Positions 1 through 8,350 of a stretch of 64,000 bases of DNA are shown here, in pieces. The stretch is from Bdellovibrionota bacterium (GTDB taxonomy: Bacteria; Bdellovibrionota; Bdellovibrionia; Bdellovibrionales; Bdellovibrionaceae). How positions within the stretch are numbered: the stretch's first letter is position 1; each line of letters begins with the position of its first letter. The DNA is taken from NCBI GenBank assembly GCA_963170155.1, contig CAUJGP010000023.1, forward strand, positions 155,304 through 219,303. The letters are read 5' to 3'. The notes under the pieces are model-generated. The model made no database searches, was not told the DNA's origin, and saw only the letters and a list, made by a program, of their open reading frames with translations. A program made the translations under genes and the position numbers.

Positions 1-43
1 ATATTTAAAAATAAAAGAAGAAGAAATCGTGTGTTTTAAACAA

Positions 44-62
44 GTCTTTATTCAGTAAAGAC
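44..62 (+). promoter_or_regulatory. Perfect inverted repeat just upstream of the first gene
   Basis: Seven-base arms GTCTTTA (44-50) and TAAAGAC (56-62) flank a five-base loop. The repeat ends nine bases before the ribosome binding site AGGAG of the gene at 83. No T-tract follows, so it does not look like a terminator. It could be an operator or a small 5' UTR hairpin. Function unknown. Confidence 0.3.
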
Positions 63-82
63 AAATAAAAAGGAGAGAAAAT

Positions 83-946
83 ATGAAAAAATTAATGTTA
101 GGGTTACTTATGGCTTTGGCGCCAGCACTGGGAATGGCTAATGAGACACCATTTATAAAGACAGAAATTTCTATTCGTCCACTCCAACCAGGCGTGAGTG
201 TGGAAACTGGAGTTCTTGGTCAGCAAGTTTTTGTTGATGTGAATGGAAGAAAAATTATTCATGATGCTATTTACCTTACGGGAGCTGCAGCGAAGATGGC
301 TGTTACTAATGCTAATAATCTTTTAATCGCGGCAGGAAAAACAGCTGTGTATACCTTTGACAGCACTAGACAAATGATTGTGGTTACTGGAGCTTTGGCT
401 ACAGAAATTTTAAAAGGAGTAGGAAAAGGTGCTTCGTACCTTGGAAAAGAGCTTTATAACGGAGCTCAAGTTGTTCTTTATGAAACATATCGATTGACCA
501 ATATTACTATCACAGCTGTGGGCACAGGGTTGGCAGAAGTTTATGCTTTTTCATCCAAAAGCTTAACAACGGTCATAGCTAAAGTTAAAATTATTGCTGC
601 AGAAACAACAGATACAGTTAAAGATCTAGCTAGCTTTGCTTATGAAAATTTAAGATTAGCTGCTGAAGCTTCAATTAATCTTGTTGTGAATGCCGCTAGT
701 GCATCGATGACATTAGCTCGCGCGGCTCTAGTACTTGTCACTGATGCGGGTATGTTTGTTTATGATCACGCTAAAAGTGGACTTGTCCAATTGGGAACAT
801 GGGGAAAAGCAGGACTTAAGCTTGCCAACAAAGGGATTCATTTGGGAGTGAAAGCAACTGGAGCAGTAGTAAAAGTGGTTTTTAATAGCCTAAAAGCAAT
901 TTACAGCATTATTCCTTCTGTTCGAGTTTCAATTGAAGTTCAATAA
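83..946 (+). CDS. Secreted Ala/Gly/Val-rich amphipathic protein, function unknown
   Basis: The 287-residue product starts with a clear Sec signal peptide (residues 1-19, cleavage after AxA-like LGMA). The mature part is rich in Ala, Val, Gly, Thr and Lys and poor in Cys, Trp and Pro. From about residue 70 on it reads as successive amphipathic helical stretches with short gly/lys motifs such as KGVGKGASYLGK and LKLANKGIHLGVK, loosely like 11-residue apolipoprotein or synuclein-type repeats. The start ATG follows a strong AAGGAGAG site. The gene is monocistronic: a hairpin precedes it and an intrinsic terminator follows. I do not recognise the family. A periplasmic or surface, lipid-associating role is an inference from composition only. 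Confidence 0.75.
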   Translation: MKKLMLGLLMALAPALGMANETPFIKTEISIRPLQPGVSVETGVLGQQVFVDVNGRKIIHDAIYLTGAAAKMAVTNANNLLIAAGKTAVYTFDSTRQMIVVTGALATEILKGVGKGASYLGKELYNGAQVVLYETYRLTNITITAVGTGLAEVYAFSSKSLTTVIAKVKIIAAETTDTVKDLASFAYENLRLAAEASINLVVNAASASMTLARAALVLVTDAGMFVYDHAKSGLVQLGTWGKAGLKLANKGIHLGVKATGAVVKVVFNSLKAIYSIIPSVRVSIEVQ

Positions 947-1001
947 TAATTGAATTATTTAAAATAAAAAACTTCATATTGTCATAAATATGAAATTAAG
1001 G

Positions 1002-1035
1002 CGGAGTCTTCAGAGAAGGCTCCGTTTTTATTTTT
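1002..1035 (+). terminator. Intrinsic terminator
   Basis: A ten-base stem CGGAGTCTTC / GAAGGCTCCG (one G-T wobble) with loop AGA is followed by TTTTTATTTTT. It ends the transcript of the secreted protein gene at 83-946. Confidence 0.85.
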
Positions 1036-1342
1036 GTGTTACAATGAAAACGCTTTATTGATGATTCTAGGTTTAAAAATAGCCGTTTAATTAAAATAGA
1101 GTGCCAATAAATGGCTTGTGAATTCATAATATGTAACAACTTTTTCAAAGTGACTTTTTTTGCTCTCAATTTTAATGAATTTACGATGCTTTCTTGAATT
1201 ATATCTAATTTAAATTTATTTATATGATTAAGTGTGATAAAATCCACAAGGCTCCTCTTTTGTTGGAGGAGTCGGGATACGTTGCATGACATTTTTTTAG
1301 AAAAAGCGCTGAGCTTGACTAAAAAATATTTGGGAGTTCTTG
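1036..1342. other. Non-coding gap with one hairpin
   Basis: AT-rich spacer between the terminator and the metalloprotease gene. It holds one notable element: an 8-bp hairpin with arms at 1250-1257 and 1266-1273. The right arm contains GGAGGAG, which looks like a Shine-Dalgarno sequence held in a stem, but the nearest ATG (1284) opens only a four-codon frame. No convincing gene was found. Confidence 0.3.
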
Positions 1343-4186
1343 ATGAAGTTAAAAAAATTAAATCTTTCCACTGCAAGTACTTTAAAGTTAAGCTTTATCT
1401 TGGTTTTTATTCACTTGGGTACGTCTGGATGTTCTAATCAAAAAGAAACTTTTCATTATACCACGTATGAATCTCATCCGAAAGTTCGTGCAAAAGATAA
1501 AATTGAGCATTCTTTCCATATTCCGACCTCAGCAGCATCTATAAAAAGAATCCAAGTTCAGCAAAATCTAAAACCGGAACCAATAGCCTTTCCAAAAAGA
1601 GAAGCTTCTAAAAAAGAGCCTATTTCTGAAGTTGTTGAAACCTCTGAGGTAAATCCTCTCTCAGTGCCTGAAGTTAATCCTTCTTCAGCTAATGTATCTA
1701 AAGATAATGATTCGGGCTTAGGAACTTCAGGTTATAAAGTAGAAATTCGCAGAAGCGCTTTAAATAAGGAGTTTTTGCTTCAATCATCAATGATTGTGCA
1801 GCCTCGTGTGGCTCTGGGTTCTGGTCTCAAAAGCCGCATTGTTCGATTTATTGAAAGAGGCGATCAAATTGTGTTGCTGGATTCTGTGGATGGAAATTCT
1901 GTTTCTAAGGATATTCCTCAAAACTTGGTTCTCGCTGTATTTCCTGTATTGAAGCGAACTAAAGATAACATTGATGAGATCATTCAATTTGATTTTAATA
2001 AAGGAATGAGTGAACTTTTTGTTACGGAGGATTGGAGGGCTAGTGATATCAGTGGAATTGGTTATAACCCTGGTCTTGAGTATGCCTCCCAAACGATTCA
2101 GCAAGCTTACATTGAAGAGATGTTCTTTGAAGAGAATCATTTAATACTAAGACAAGTTGCAAGATTGAGCACTATGGGACGAGAAAGAAACTTGGGATTA
2201 GTTCCGACAGAAGTTAAATATTATTTGAGCCCTTACCGACCCAGCTCTAGTTTTAAACCAGTTGCATTAAAACAAAATTTTGAGTGGATGGGTTTTTTTG
2301 AAGCGGCTCCTTATCAGAGTGAAAATGCTCCAGAGCATATTCATATTTCTAAATTTGATGAAACAAAGCCTATTATTTTTGCTGTATCAGCGAATACCCC
2401 AGAGCCATTTAAACAAGCGGTTATTGATGGAATTCTCTATTGGAATAAAGCTTATGGGAAAGAAATTATTAAAGTTATCGATGCACCCAAAGGGGTTTCG
2501 GCTCCTGATTTAAAGTACAATGTGGTGCAATGGGTGAATTGGGATAATGCGGGGTTTGCTTATGCAGATGCTCAAATGGACCCTCGAACGGGAGAAATTC
2601 TTCATGCGCAAGTTTACTTTACAAGTATATTTGCTGTCAGCGGAAAAAGGTCTGCCCGCAAGTTATTAAAAAAATTTAGTGAAGAGCAGGCTCTTCAAAA
2701 AGAAAGAGTCCATCAGGTTGGTCTTAATGGTTTCATAAAAAAACCTTTGTGTAATTTATCCATAACAAATTCTTTTATTTCTTCTTTATCTAATATGGTG
2801 AATTCAGGGGTTGATGATGCGCAAATTCTTAAAGCCTCTCAAGATTACGTTAGAGAGGTTTCAGCTCATGAAATTGGGCACACTTTAGGGCTAAGGCATA
2901 ATTTTGCCGGATCTTTAGCCGCAAATTATGCAGGTGAAGAAAGACCCCAGATCATCAGAAATTACTTCAATAACGGAAAGACAGATGATGGGTTGATCAC
3001 ATCCAGTTCTGTCATGGAATACCAAGTCTTTGAAGAGTCTATTATGACGGGAGATCAAATTGCAAAATTGAGTACAGCTTTGCCCTACGATGAAAAAGCC
3101 ATTCAGACACTTTATTATGGAAAAGTTTATAACCCCGAAGAACTTCCGCTTTTTTGCACGGATTCCCATGTTTCTAAGAGACAGTTTATAGATTGTGCTC
3201 AATTCGATGTTGGTTCTTCCATTGTGGATGCCAAAGGTTGGAACCCTGAAAAAGCAGGGCGGACCTTATTAGAATCCATTATATCTACATATATTTATGC
3301 TAAGGCGCCTTTGCGCGGAGAAAAACCAATTTCTATTCAAAAAGTCGCTTTGCCAGAAGCGAAGCTTTTTGGAATGAATTCGCTCAGGACTCATTTCGAA
3401 TTTTTAAAACTACTGAATGGAAAGTCACAATTTTTGAAAATTCAACGCCAATACCCTGTGGTTGACGGGGGAAACTCAGAGGCTGTGAAAAAAGAAGAAA
3501 TAGAGTATGTTCTTGCTGAAATTAACAAACGTGGCGGAGTTAAAAAGTTTCTTTTTGATTTGGAGCCAAACATAACCGAAGCTTGGATTCAATCTTTTGA
3601 AAGGATTTTAGAATCTAATAGAAAAGGCGTTGGCTTTGACGATCAAGAGTATGAGTTTTCTGATGCTGAGATGACTTATATTAAAAGCAAGGTCACTCAT
3701 TATCTCAAACAAATAGGTCTTGAAATGCAAAAGATTAATTTGGGTATTTTAAGTGGAACCGCCGCCTTTGCTGAGCAAAAAATAACAGAAACTCTTGTTT
3801 TTTCAAATCCTGATTTGTTTTCGGAGATTCCCAGTCATCTAGGGGAGATAGCACGAAAGTATTTGTTTAGTGAAACAGGTGAAAAGCAAGATGTCGAAAT
3901 TGAAGTGGGAACCACTGAGAAAGATAAAAAGAAGGTGGTTGTTCAGTTACCAACATACAGATACCCTCATGTTTTGCGAGCGATGGCTCTAGGGATGTTG
4001 AAGCATAAAACAGAGGAAAATCAGTTTTTATTTGTGTTGGAGAGGAAAAAAACAGAAAAGCTATTCAATGAAACTATGACTAAGATCTTTACGGTTCCCC
4101 TCTCTTCTATCAAAGCAGAGAATATGCCAACGCCAGCTGCGGCTCAATGGGTTTTGGAAAATCAGTCTCTGAACTCATCTTTGTAG
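1343..4186 (+). CDS. Secreted zinc-dependent metalloprotease lipoprotein
   Basis: The 947-residue product has a signal peptide ending in a lipobox-like GTSGC near residue 30, so it is probably a lipoprotein. The zinc site HEIGHTLGLRH (H509, E510, H513, H519) is the extended HEXXHxxGxxH form of metzincin-type peptidases. A downstream SVMEY near residue 557 resembles the Met-turn of the DUF4953/DUF5117 bacterial metalloprotease family, and the length suits that family. A TTG codon sits directly before the ATG; I chose the ATG at 1343 because GGGAG lies six bases upstream. Residues 70-130 are a low-complexity Lys/Glu/Ser linker. Likely a cell-surface or periplasmic protease; substrate unknown. 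Confidence 0.85.
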   Translation: MKLKKLNLSTASTLKLSFILVFIHLGTSGCSNQKETFHYTTYESHPKVRAKDKIEHSFHIPTSAASIKRIQVQQNLKPEPIAFPKREASKKEPISEVVETSEVNPLSVPEVNPSSANVSKDNDSGLGTSGYKVEIRRSALNKEFLLQSSMIVQPRVALGSGLKSRIVRFIERGDQIVLLDSVDGNSVSKDIPQNLVLAVFPVLKRTKDNIDEIIQFDFNKGMSELFVTEDWRASDISGIGYNPGLEYASQTIQQAYIEEMFFEENHLILRQVARLSTMGRERNLGLVPTEVKYYLSPYRPSSSFKPVALKQNFEWMGFFEAAPYQSENAPEHIHISKFDETKPIIFAVSANTPEPFKQAVIDGILYWNKAYGKEIIKVIDAPKGVSAPDLKYNVVQWVNWDNAGFAYADAQMDPRTGEILHAQVYFTSIFAVSGKRSARKLLKKFSEEQALQKERVHQVGLNGFIKKPLCNLSITNSFISSLSNMVNSGVDDAQILKASQDYVREVSAHEIGHTLGLRHNFAGSLAANYAGEERPQIIRNYFNNGKTDDGLITSSSVMEYQVFEESIMTGDQIAKLSTALPYDEKAIQTLYYGKVYNPEELPLFCTDSHVSKRQFIDCAQFDVGSSIVDAKGWNPEKAGRTLLESIISTYIYAKAPLRGEKPISIQKVALPEAKLFGMNSLRTHFEFLKLLNGKSQFLKIQRQYPVVDGGNSEAVKKEEIEYVLAEINKRGGVKKFLFDLEPNITEAWIQSFERILESNRKGVGFDDQEYEFSDAEMTYIKSKVTHYLKQIGLEMQKINLGILSGTAAFAEQKITETLVFSNPDLFSEIPSHLGEIARKYLFSETGEKQDVEIEVGTTEKDKKKVVVQLPTYRYPHVLRAMALGMLKHKTEENQFLFVLERKKTEKLFNETMTKIFTVPLSSIKAENMPTPAAAQWVLENQSLNSSL

Positions 4187-4360
4187 AGTGTAAGGGAGTG
4201 TAAAGCTAAAACTAAGGCTAAGTTATTATCAAAAATGAGATTTTACAACTTGGAGAGACCAGATTTGTTGTCGAGGTGTTAGTTTAAGAATCTCGTTGGC
4301 ACCTATGGTTCCTTATGTTATGGAATTTCCTAATAGATTGAAGTTACTTTTGGAGTATCC

Positions 4361-5449
4361 ATGATGTTGTCTCAAACCCCATTTTTTGATTTGACCCTTG
4401 AGGACCTCGAGCAGCTGCTGAAGGGGTTGGGTAAGGAAAAATTTCGCGCCCAACAACTTTTTAAGTGGGTTTATGAGCGTCGAATTTATGATTTTGATCA
4501 GATGACGAATCTGTCAAAGGAGTTTCGAGAAGAGTTACCGCAGTTTCTCGATCTTTCTCTCCCCAAGATGGTCAGTCATGTAAAAAGTTCTATTGATGGC
4601 ACCCAAAAATTTCTTTTTGATGTGGGTGATAATGAAACAATTGAATCCGTTCTTATTCCCTCCGATGACCGCTTAACTTTGTGCGTGTCCAGCGAAGTGG
4701 GTTGCAACATGGCTTGTAAATTTTGTTTTACAGCAAAACAAAAGCTAAAAAAACGTTTGAGTGCAGGGCAGATTGTAGGTCAATTCGTTCAAGTTCTTGG
4801 GACTCTCCCTGAGGGGCAAAGGATCAGTAATATTGTTTTTATGGGAATGGGTGAACCTTTGGATAATCCTGACGCTGTTTTTAAGGCTATTGACGTTCTT
4901 CACAACGATTGGGGCTTGAATGTTTCCCGACGAAAAATCACGGTTTCAACTTCAGGCTTGGTTCCAGAAATGTGGCGTGTGGCCGCCGCTAAAGTGAGAT
5001 TGGCCGTGAGTCTTAATGGATCTTCTGATGATATTCGTTCTCAAGTCATGCCAATCAATCGTAAATATCCTCTTAAAGATCTTCTAGAGGCTTGTCGTGA
5101 GCATGCTAGGGTGACGCGTGATAAAATTACTTTTGAATATGTTTTATTAAAAGGGGTGACTGACTCCTTAGAAGATGCACGGCGGTTGTATCAACTCACC
5201 AAGAGCATTCCTTGTAAGATTAACATTATTCCATTCAACGAGCATCCTCAATCAGGTTACTCGCGTCCGACAGAGGCTGCCGTTAAGCTTTTTCAAGATG
5301 AATTGATTCGTTTGGGCGCTCATGTTCTTTTAAGAAAGACTATGGGTCGTGATATTTATGCGGCTTGTGGTCAGCTCAATGCGACTTACAAGGGTCACCC
5401 AGGACGTCTTAATGTTCTAGAACCCAATTTCCATGCTCCATTAAATTAA
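4361..5449 (+). CDS. rlmN: 23S rRNA A2503 / tRNA A37 C2-methyltransferase RlmN
   Basis: Radical SAM enzyme of 362 residues that methylates C2 of A2503 in 23S rRNA and of A37 in some tRNAs. The [4Fe-4S] motif CNMACKFC uses C115, C119 and C122. The second catalytic cysteine is C336 in the AACGQL motif near the C terminus; both this and the FMGMGEPLDN motif (160-169) are hallmarks of RlmN rather than other radical SAM proteins. The ATG at 4361 follows GGAG by five bases. A PfkB kinase gene follows after 20 bases and is probably co-transcribed. The GSSDDIRSQVMPINRKYP segment (220-237) is also typical. Confidence 0.96.
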   Translation: MMLSQTPFFDLTLEDLEQLLKGLGKEKFRAQQLFKWVYERRIYDFDQMTNLSKEFREELPQFLDLSLPKMVSHVKSSIDGTQKFLFDVGDNETIESVLIPSDDRLTLCVSSEVGCNMACKFCFTAKQKLKKRLSAGQIVGQFVQVLGTLPEGQRISNIVFMGMGEPLDNPDAVFKAIDVLHNDWGLNVSRRKITVSTSGLVPEMWRVAAAKVRLAVSLNGSSDDIRSQVMPINRKYPLKDLLEACREHARVTRDKITFEYVLLKGVTDSLEDARRLYQLTKSIPCKINIIPFNEHPQSGYSRPTEAAVKLFQDELIRLGAHVLLRKTMGRDIYAACGQLNATYKGHPGRLNVLEPNFHAPLN

Positions 5450-5469
5450 TTCAATAGAAAAGAGTCATT

Positions 5470-6396
5470 ATGAAAAATCACATCGTTGTTGTTGGAAGTT
5501 TGGCCTATGATAGCATTGAAACTCCTCGGGGAAAAGTTGAGAAAACTCTTGGAGGTTCAGCGAATTATTTTTCTGTTGCCGCTTCTCTTTTTTCTCCTGT
5601 TCGTATTGTTGGAGTCGTGGGAGAAGATTACGCTTCTTCGGATTTAGAGCTTCTTCAAACAAGAAATATTGACACTCAGGGAATGATAACTGCGAAAGGT
5701 AAGACTTTCCATTGGGAAGGCTCTTACGAAAACGATATGAATGAAGCTAAAACACTTAAAACAGACTTGAATGTCTTTGAGCATTTTAATCCAGAGCTTC
5801 CTGAGAGCTATCGAAACAGTGAGTTTGTATTTTTGGCTAATATTCACCCTCAGTTGCAGCTTAGGGTTTTGGATCAGGTTAAGAACCCTTTATTTGTTGC
5901 ATCGGATACCATGAATCTTTGGATCAATGCTGCACGTGCTGATTTACTCAAAGTTTTATCTCGTGTTCATACATTATTGATTAACGAGGGAGAGGCAAAG
6001 CTATTAACGGGAGCTTCTAATGCCATCGCGGCGGCATCTCTAATTTTGCAAATGGGTCCGCGATTTGTGGTGATTAAGCGGGGTGAGTACGGGTTTTTAA
6101 TGTATGGCCCTGAGGGTTATTTTATGCTTCCCGCAGTTCCGGTGAGCGACGTGATCGACCCAACAGGAGCTGGTGATACTTTTGCCGGAGGCTTTTTTGG
6201 TTATTTAGCGAGCCGAGCTCATTCTTCTTTCACAACGAACGATTTAAAGTGGGCGTGTGTTTTTGGATCAGTGATGGCTAGTTTTACGGTGCAAGGGTTT
6301 GGGTTGTCTTCACTCCTTAAAGTGAACTCTCAAGATGTTGAAACTCGATTGAATTTATTTGAAAAAGCAACCAAACTTTCTAAAGCAGAGAATTAA
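5470..6396 (+). CDS. PfkB-family carbohydrate/nucleoside kinase
   Basis: The 308-residue product is a ribokinase-fold kinase that transfers phosphate from ATP to a sugar or nucleoside hydroxyl. The N terminus has the beta strand VVVGSLAYDSI and the substrate-site GGSANYFSVAA (about 32-42). The C-terminal signature DPTGAGDTFAGGF (about 231-243) carries the catalytic Asp of the anion hole. The sequence does not let me choose between ribokinase, adenosine kinase and other sugar kinases. It lies 20 bases after rlmN. A terminator follows. Confidence 0.88.
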   Translation: MKNHIVVVGSLAYDSIETPRGKVEKTLGGSANYFSVAASLFSPVRIVGVVGEDYASSDLELLQTRNIDTQGMITAKGKTFHWEGSYENDMNEAKTLKTDLNVFEHFNPELPESYRNSEFVFLANIHPQLQLRVLDQVKNPLFVASDTMNLWINAARADLLKVLSRVHTLLINEGEAKLLTGASNAIAAASLILQMGPRFVVIKRGEYGFLMYGPEGYFMLPAVPVSDVIDPTGAGDTFAGGFFGYLASRAHSSFTTNDLKWACVFGSVMASFTVQGFGLSSLLKVNSQDVETRLNLFEKATKLSKAEN

Positions 6397-6408
6397 CGTT
6401 CAAGATCG

Positions 6409-6452
6409 ACCCTCCTGACCATGATCACAGAGGGTTACTTTTTATTTTTTTA
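6409..6452 (+). terminator. Intrinsic terminator between convergent genes
   Basis: Arms ACCCTC (6409-6414) and GAGGGT (6430-6435) with a 15-base loop are followed by ACTTTTTATTTTTTT. It ends the rlmN-pfkB transcript and overlaps the last codons of the convergent gene at 6425. Confidence 0.65.
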
Positions 6453-6820
6453 GGGAATTTAATGGCTGGCGCTAATAAAAAACGAGGATCTTTTTTTCTT
6501 CGCTCTAAGAAGGATTTGACTTTAGAGGCCGCTAAACGAGGACTTTTTTTATAGATCAGTGGATCAAAACCACATTGGCGGCAAATAAGTGCTAGTCTCC
6601 AACGAAAGTGAAGAATTAACTCACTTAAAAACAAGCTTAAAAGCAAAAGAGGAATGGCTTGTAAATTCCAAGAGTTCCAATAGCTCCACATAAAACTGAC
6701 GGTGAGAGTGAGTGCAACTACAAACTGCCAGAAACCCAATCCCTTTTTTTTATAAATACGATGAGGAGTTTTGCAAAAAGCACAGTAACACATTAGTTTA
6801 GAGGAAGTTTTATCGCCCAT
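6425..6820 (-). CDS. Small membrane protein with zinc-ribbon-like cysteines
   Basis: The 131-residue product has a Cys cluster at the N terminus (C11, C13, C16) and a second CRQCGFD near residue 79. They flank two hydrophobic segments (about 31-47 and 53-70). The C terminus is basic. The two Cys pairs could close one zinc ribbon on the cytoplasmic side if both segments cross the membrane. The ATG follows GGAGAGG closely. No known family recognised; the gene could be co-transcribed with the upstream barrel-like gene, 72 bases away. Confidence 0.7.
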   Translation of the reverse strand: MGDKTSSKLMCYCAFCKTPHRIYKKKGLGFWQFVVALTLTVSFMWSYWNSWNLQAIPLLLLSLFLSELILHFRWRLALICRQCGFDPLIYKKSPRLAASKVKSFLERRKKDPRFLLAPAIKFPKKIKSNPL

Positions 6821-6891
6821 GGACCTCTCCAGAAAAGCCAGACAAGTCTAAAGTCTTGTCTATTCTCTTAATTTTAATATTTTATTATCCA

Positions 6892-7569
6892 TTAAAAAAA
6901 ATTATCAAACCTTGTTATAACACTGAGACCGTGACGATCGATTGTTTCATGGACCAACGTGAGGTGGCCTTGGACTTCCACACTGAGGTCAAAGTGATTA
7001 CCCACAGGAATGACTAAACCCGCTCCCAATAAATAAACAGGTGTTGTTTGGAACTGAGAGGCTCCTGAGAGCTTATCTGTATAGCGCAGATAACGAGCAC
7101 CCAATCCATTGGAAAGCCGGAATTTCATTTTGTTTTGTGGGGTGGATTGCAAGTAATTTAAGCGCAGATCAAATTCACGCAAAGATAAATGGGAATCATT
7201 TTGTGTCGAGCGACCGTAGTTTTTGAGAATTCCCTCTGCAATCCACTGAGGAGAGAATAAATCAATCCCTAAGCCCAATTGTATCCCATCCTCTAAGCGG
7301 TTGGTGGAGCGATCTTCAATTTGAAGCAAACTGACAGTTTGTATAAAGCCAAGAGAGAGATGAATTCGAAGACTTTCGAAGGGGTCTTTTGATTCAGGAT
7401 TCATATTCACGCGGCTTTGTGAATTCACTTTAGAATTGAGTTCTTTGACGAGTTCATCAAAAGAAATTTCTTCAGTATTTGAAGAGGTACTGGGCGACGC
7501 TGATTGTGCCCAGTGAGTTTTCAACCCTAAACTGATTAAAATAAGGAAGAGTCCTATTTTTTTCTTCAT
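6892..7569 (-). CDS. Secreted, probable outer-membrane beta-barrel protein
   Basis: The 225-residue product has a signal peptide (1-22, cleavage around WAQSA). A Ser/Asn-rich linker is followed by alternating hydrophobic/polar strands with Gly and aromatic residues, for example LRIHLSLGFIQTVSLLQI and HFDLSVEVQGHLTLVHET. The protein ends in Phe-Phe, as outer-membrane barrels often do. The size suits an 8-stranded barrel. No clear ribosome binding site precedes the ATG. Function unknown. Confidence 0.72.
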   Translation of the reverse strand: MKKKIGLFLILISLGLKTHWAQSASPSTSSNTEEISFDELVKELNSKVNSQSRVNMNPESKDPFESLRIHLSLGFIQTVSLLQIEDRSTNRLEDGIQLGLGIDLFSPQWIAEGILKNYGRSTQNDSHLSLREFDLRLNYLQSTPQNKMKFRLSNGLGARYLRYTDKLSGASQFQTTPVYLLGAGLVIPVGNHFDLSVEVQGHLTLVHETIDRHGLSVITRFDNFF

Positions 7570-7802
7570 AATACTTTAAATGATAAAGCAATCTTTACTT
7601 GGAGCCAAAGAGCATTCCCACTTCTAGCCCTTTATCAAGTTCTCAGAATAGCCATGGAGATAGGGAGAGGAGGGTGCCGCCGACTTTATTACTTCGCTTA
7701 TCGTCGACAGAAATTTTTTTGAAGCTTTGTTTGGCATTATTTTTGAGAATCCTTCTCGGAATAAGGATTGCACCTTTGTAACTTTTCGATAGAATAGGCT
7801 TT

Positions 7803-8348
7803 ATGATAATTCTTGGCGTTGACTTAAAAGATTTAACTTCGACTCTCATTCGTTATTTTAAAAATCCAGTAGCAGTTATGAAGAATATGCCTGTGTGGGA
7901 TTGGAAAACACTCATTGTTTTGCAAATTTTAACGAGTCTTATTTCGGGAATTATCGCCAGCTTTATCAACTTCAGCATTTGGAGAATTCTTCAAGCAGTC
8001 CTTGTCATCCCTCCCATTGCTTTAGTTACAGCGGGAATTACGAGTTTGTTTCTTTACTATTCCTTTCTTTTTTTAGTGCAGCAAAATCTTCCTCATAAAG
8101 ACTTACTGACCTTGGTGATTTTATCTAACATTCCTTTCTTTATTTTTCACACACTAAGCCCCTTTTTTCCTCCTATTACTTTGCTAGGTTTTTTATTTTC
8201 CGCTCTTTTATTGATTGTAGGGTTGGTGGAGCGATTTAGTTTACCACGCACATTAGTTTTTAAAGTGGTTGGTTCTATATGGGTTATTTATTTGATCATT
8301 TGGGGATTAGGACAAATGGAATCTTATGAGTTAGGGCATCGTTTTTAA
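7803..8348 (+). CDS. Yip1-like integral membrane protein
   Basis: The 181-residue product has about five hydrophobic segments after a short amphipathic N terminus containing TLIRYFKNPVAVMKNMP, which resembles the start of bacterial Yip1-domain (PF04893) proteins. The spacing and the conserved-looking NIPFFIF segment fit that family, whose role is unknown in bacteria. The murD start lies two bases after its stop, so the two are translationally coupled. Confidence 0.72.
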   Translation: MIILGVDLKDLTSTLIRYFKNPVAVMKNMPVWDWKTLIVLQILTSLISGIIASFINFSIWRILQAVLVIPPIALVTAGITSLFLYYSFLFLVQQNLPHKDLLTLVILSNIPFFIFHTLSPFFPPITLLGFLFSALLLIVGLVERFSLPRTLVFKVVGSIWVIYLIIWGLGQMESYELGHRF

Positions 8349-8350
8349 TC

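Noticed and set aside
996..1376. 126-codon minus-strand frame upstream of the metalloprotease gene
   Set aside because: It runs through the intrinsic terminator and the start of the metalloprotease, has no ribosome binding site and random-looking composition.
4295..4312. Sigma-54-like TGGCAC upstream of rlmN
   Set aside because: The -12 half (GTTCC) does not match TTGCA with the required GG-N10-GC spacing.
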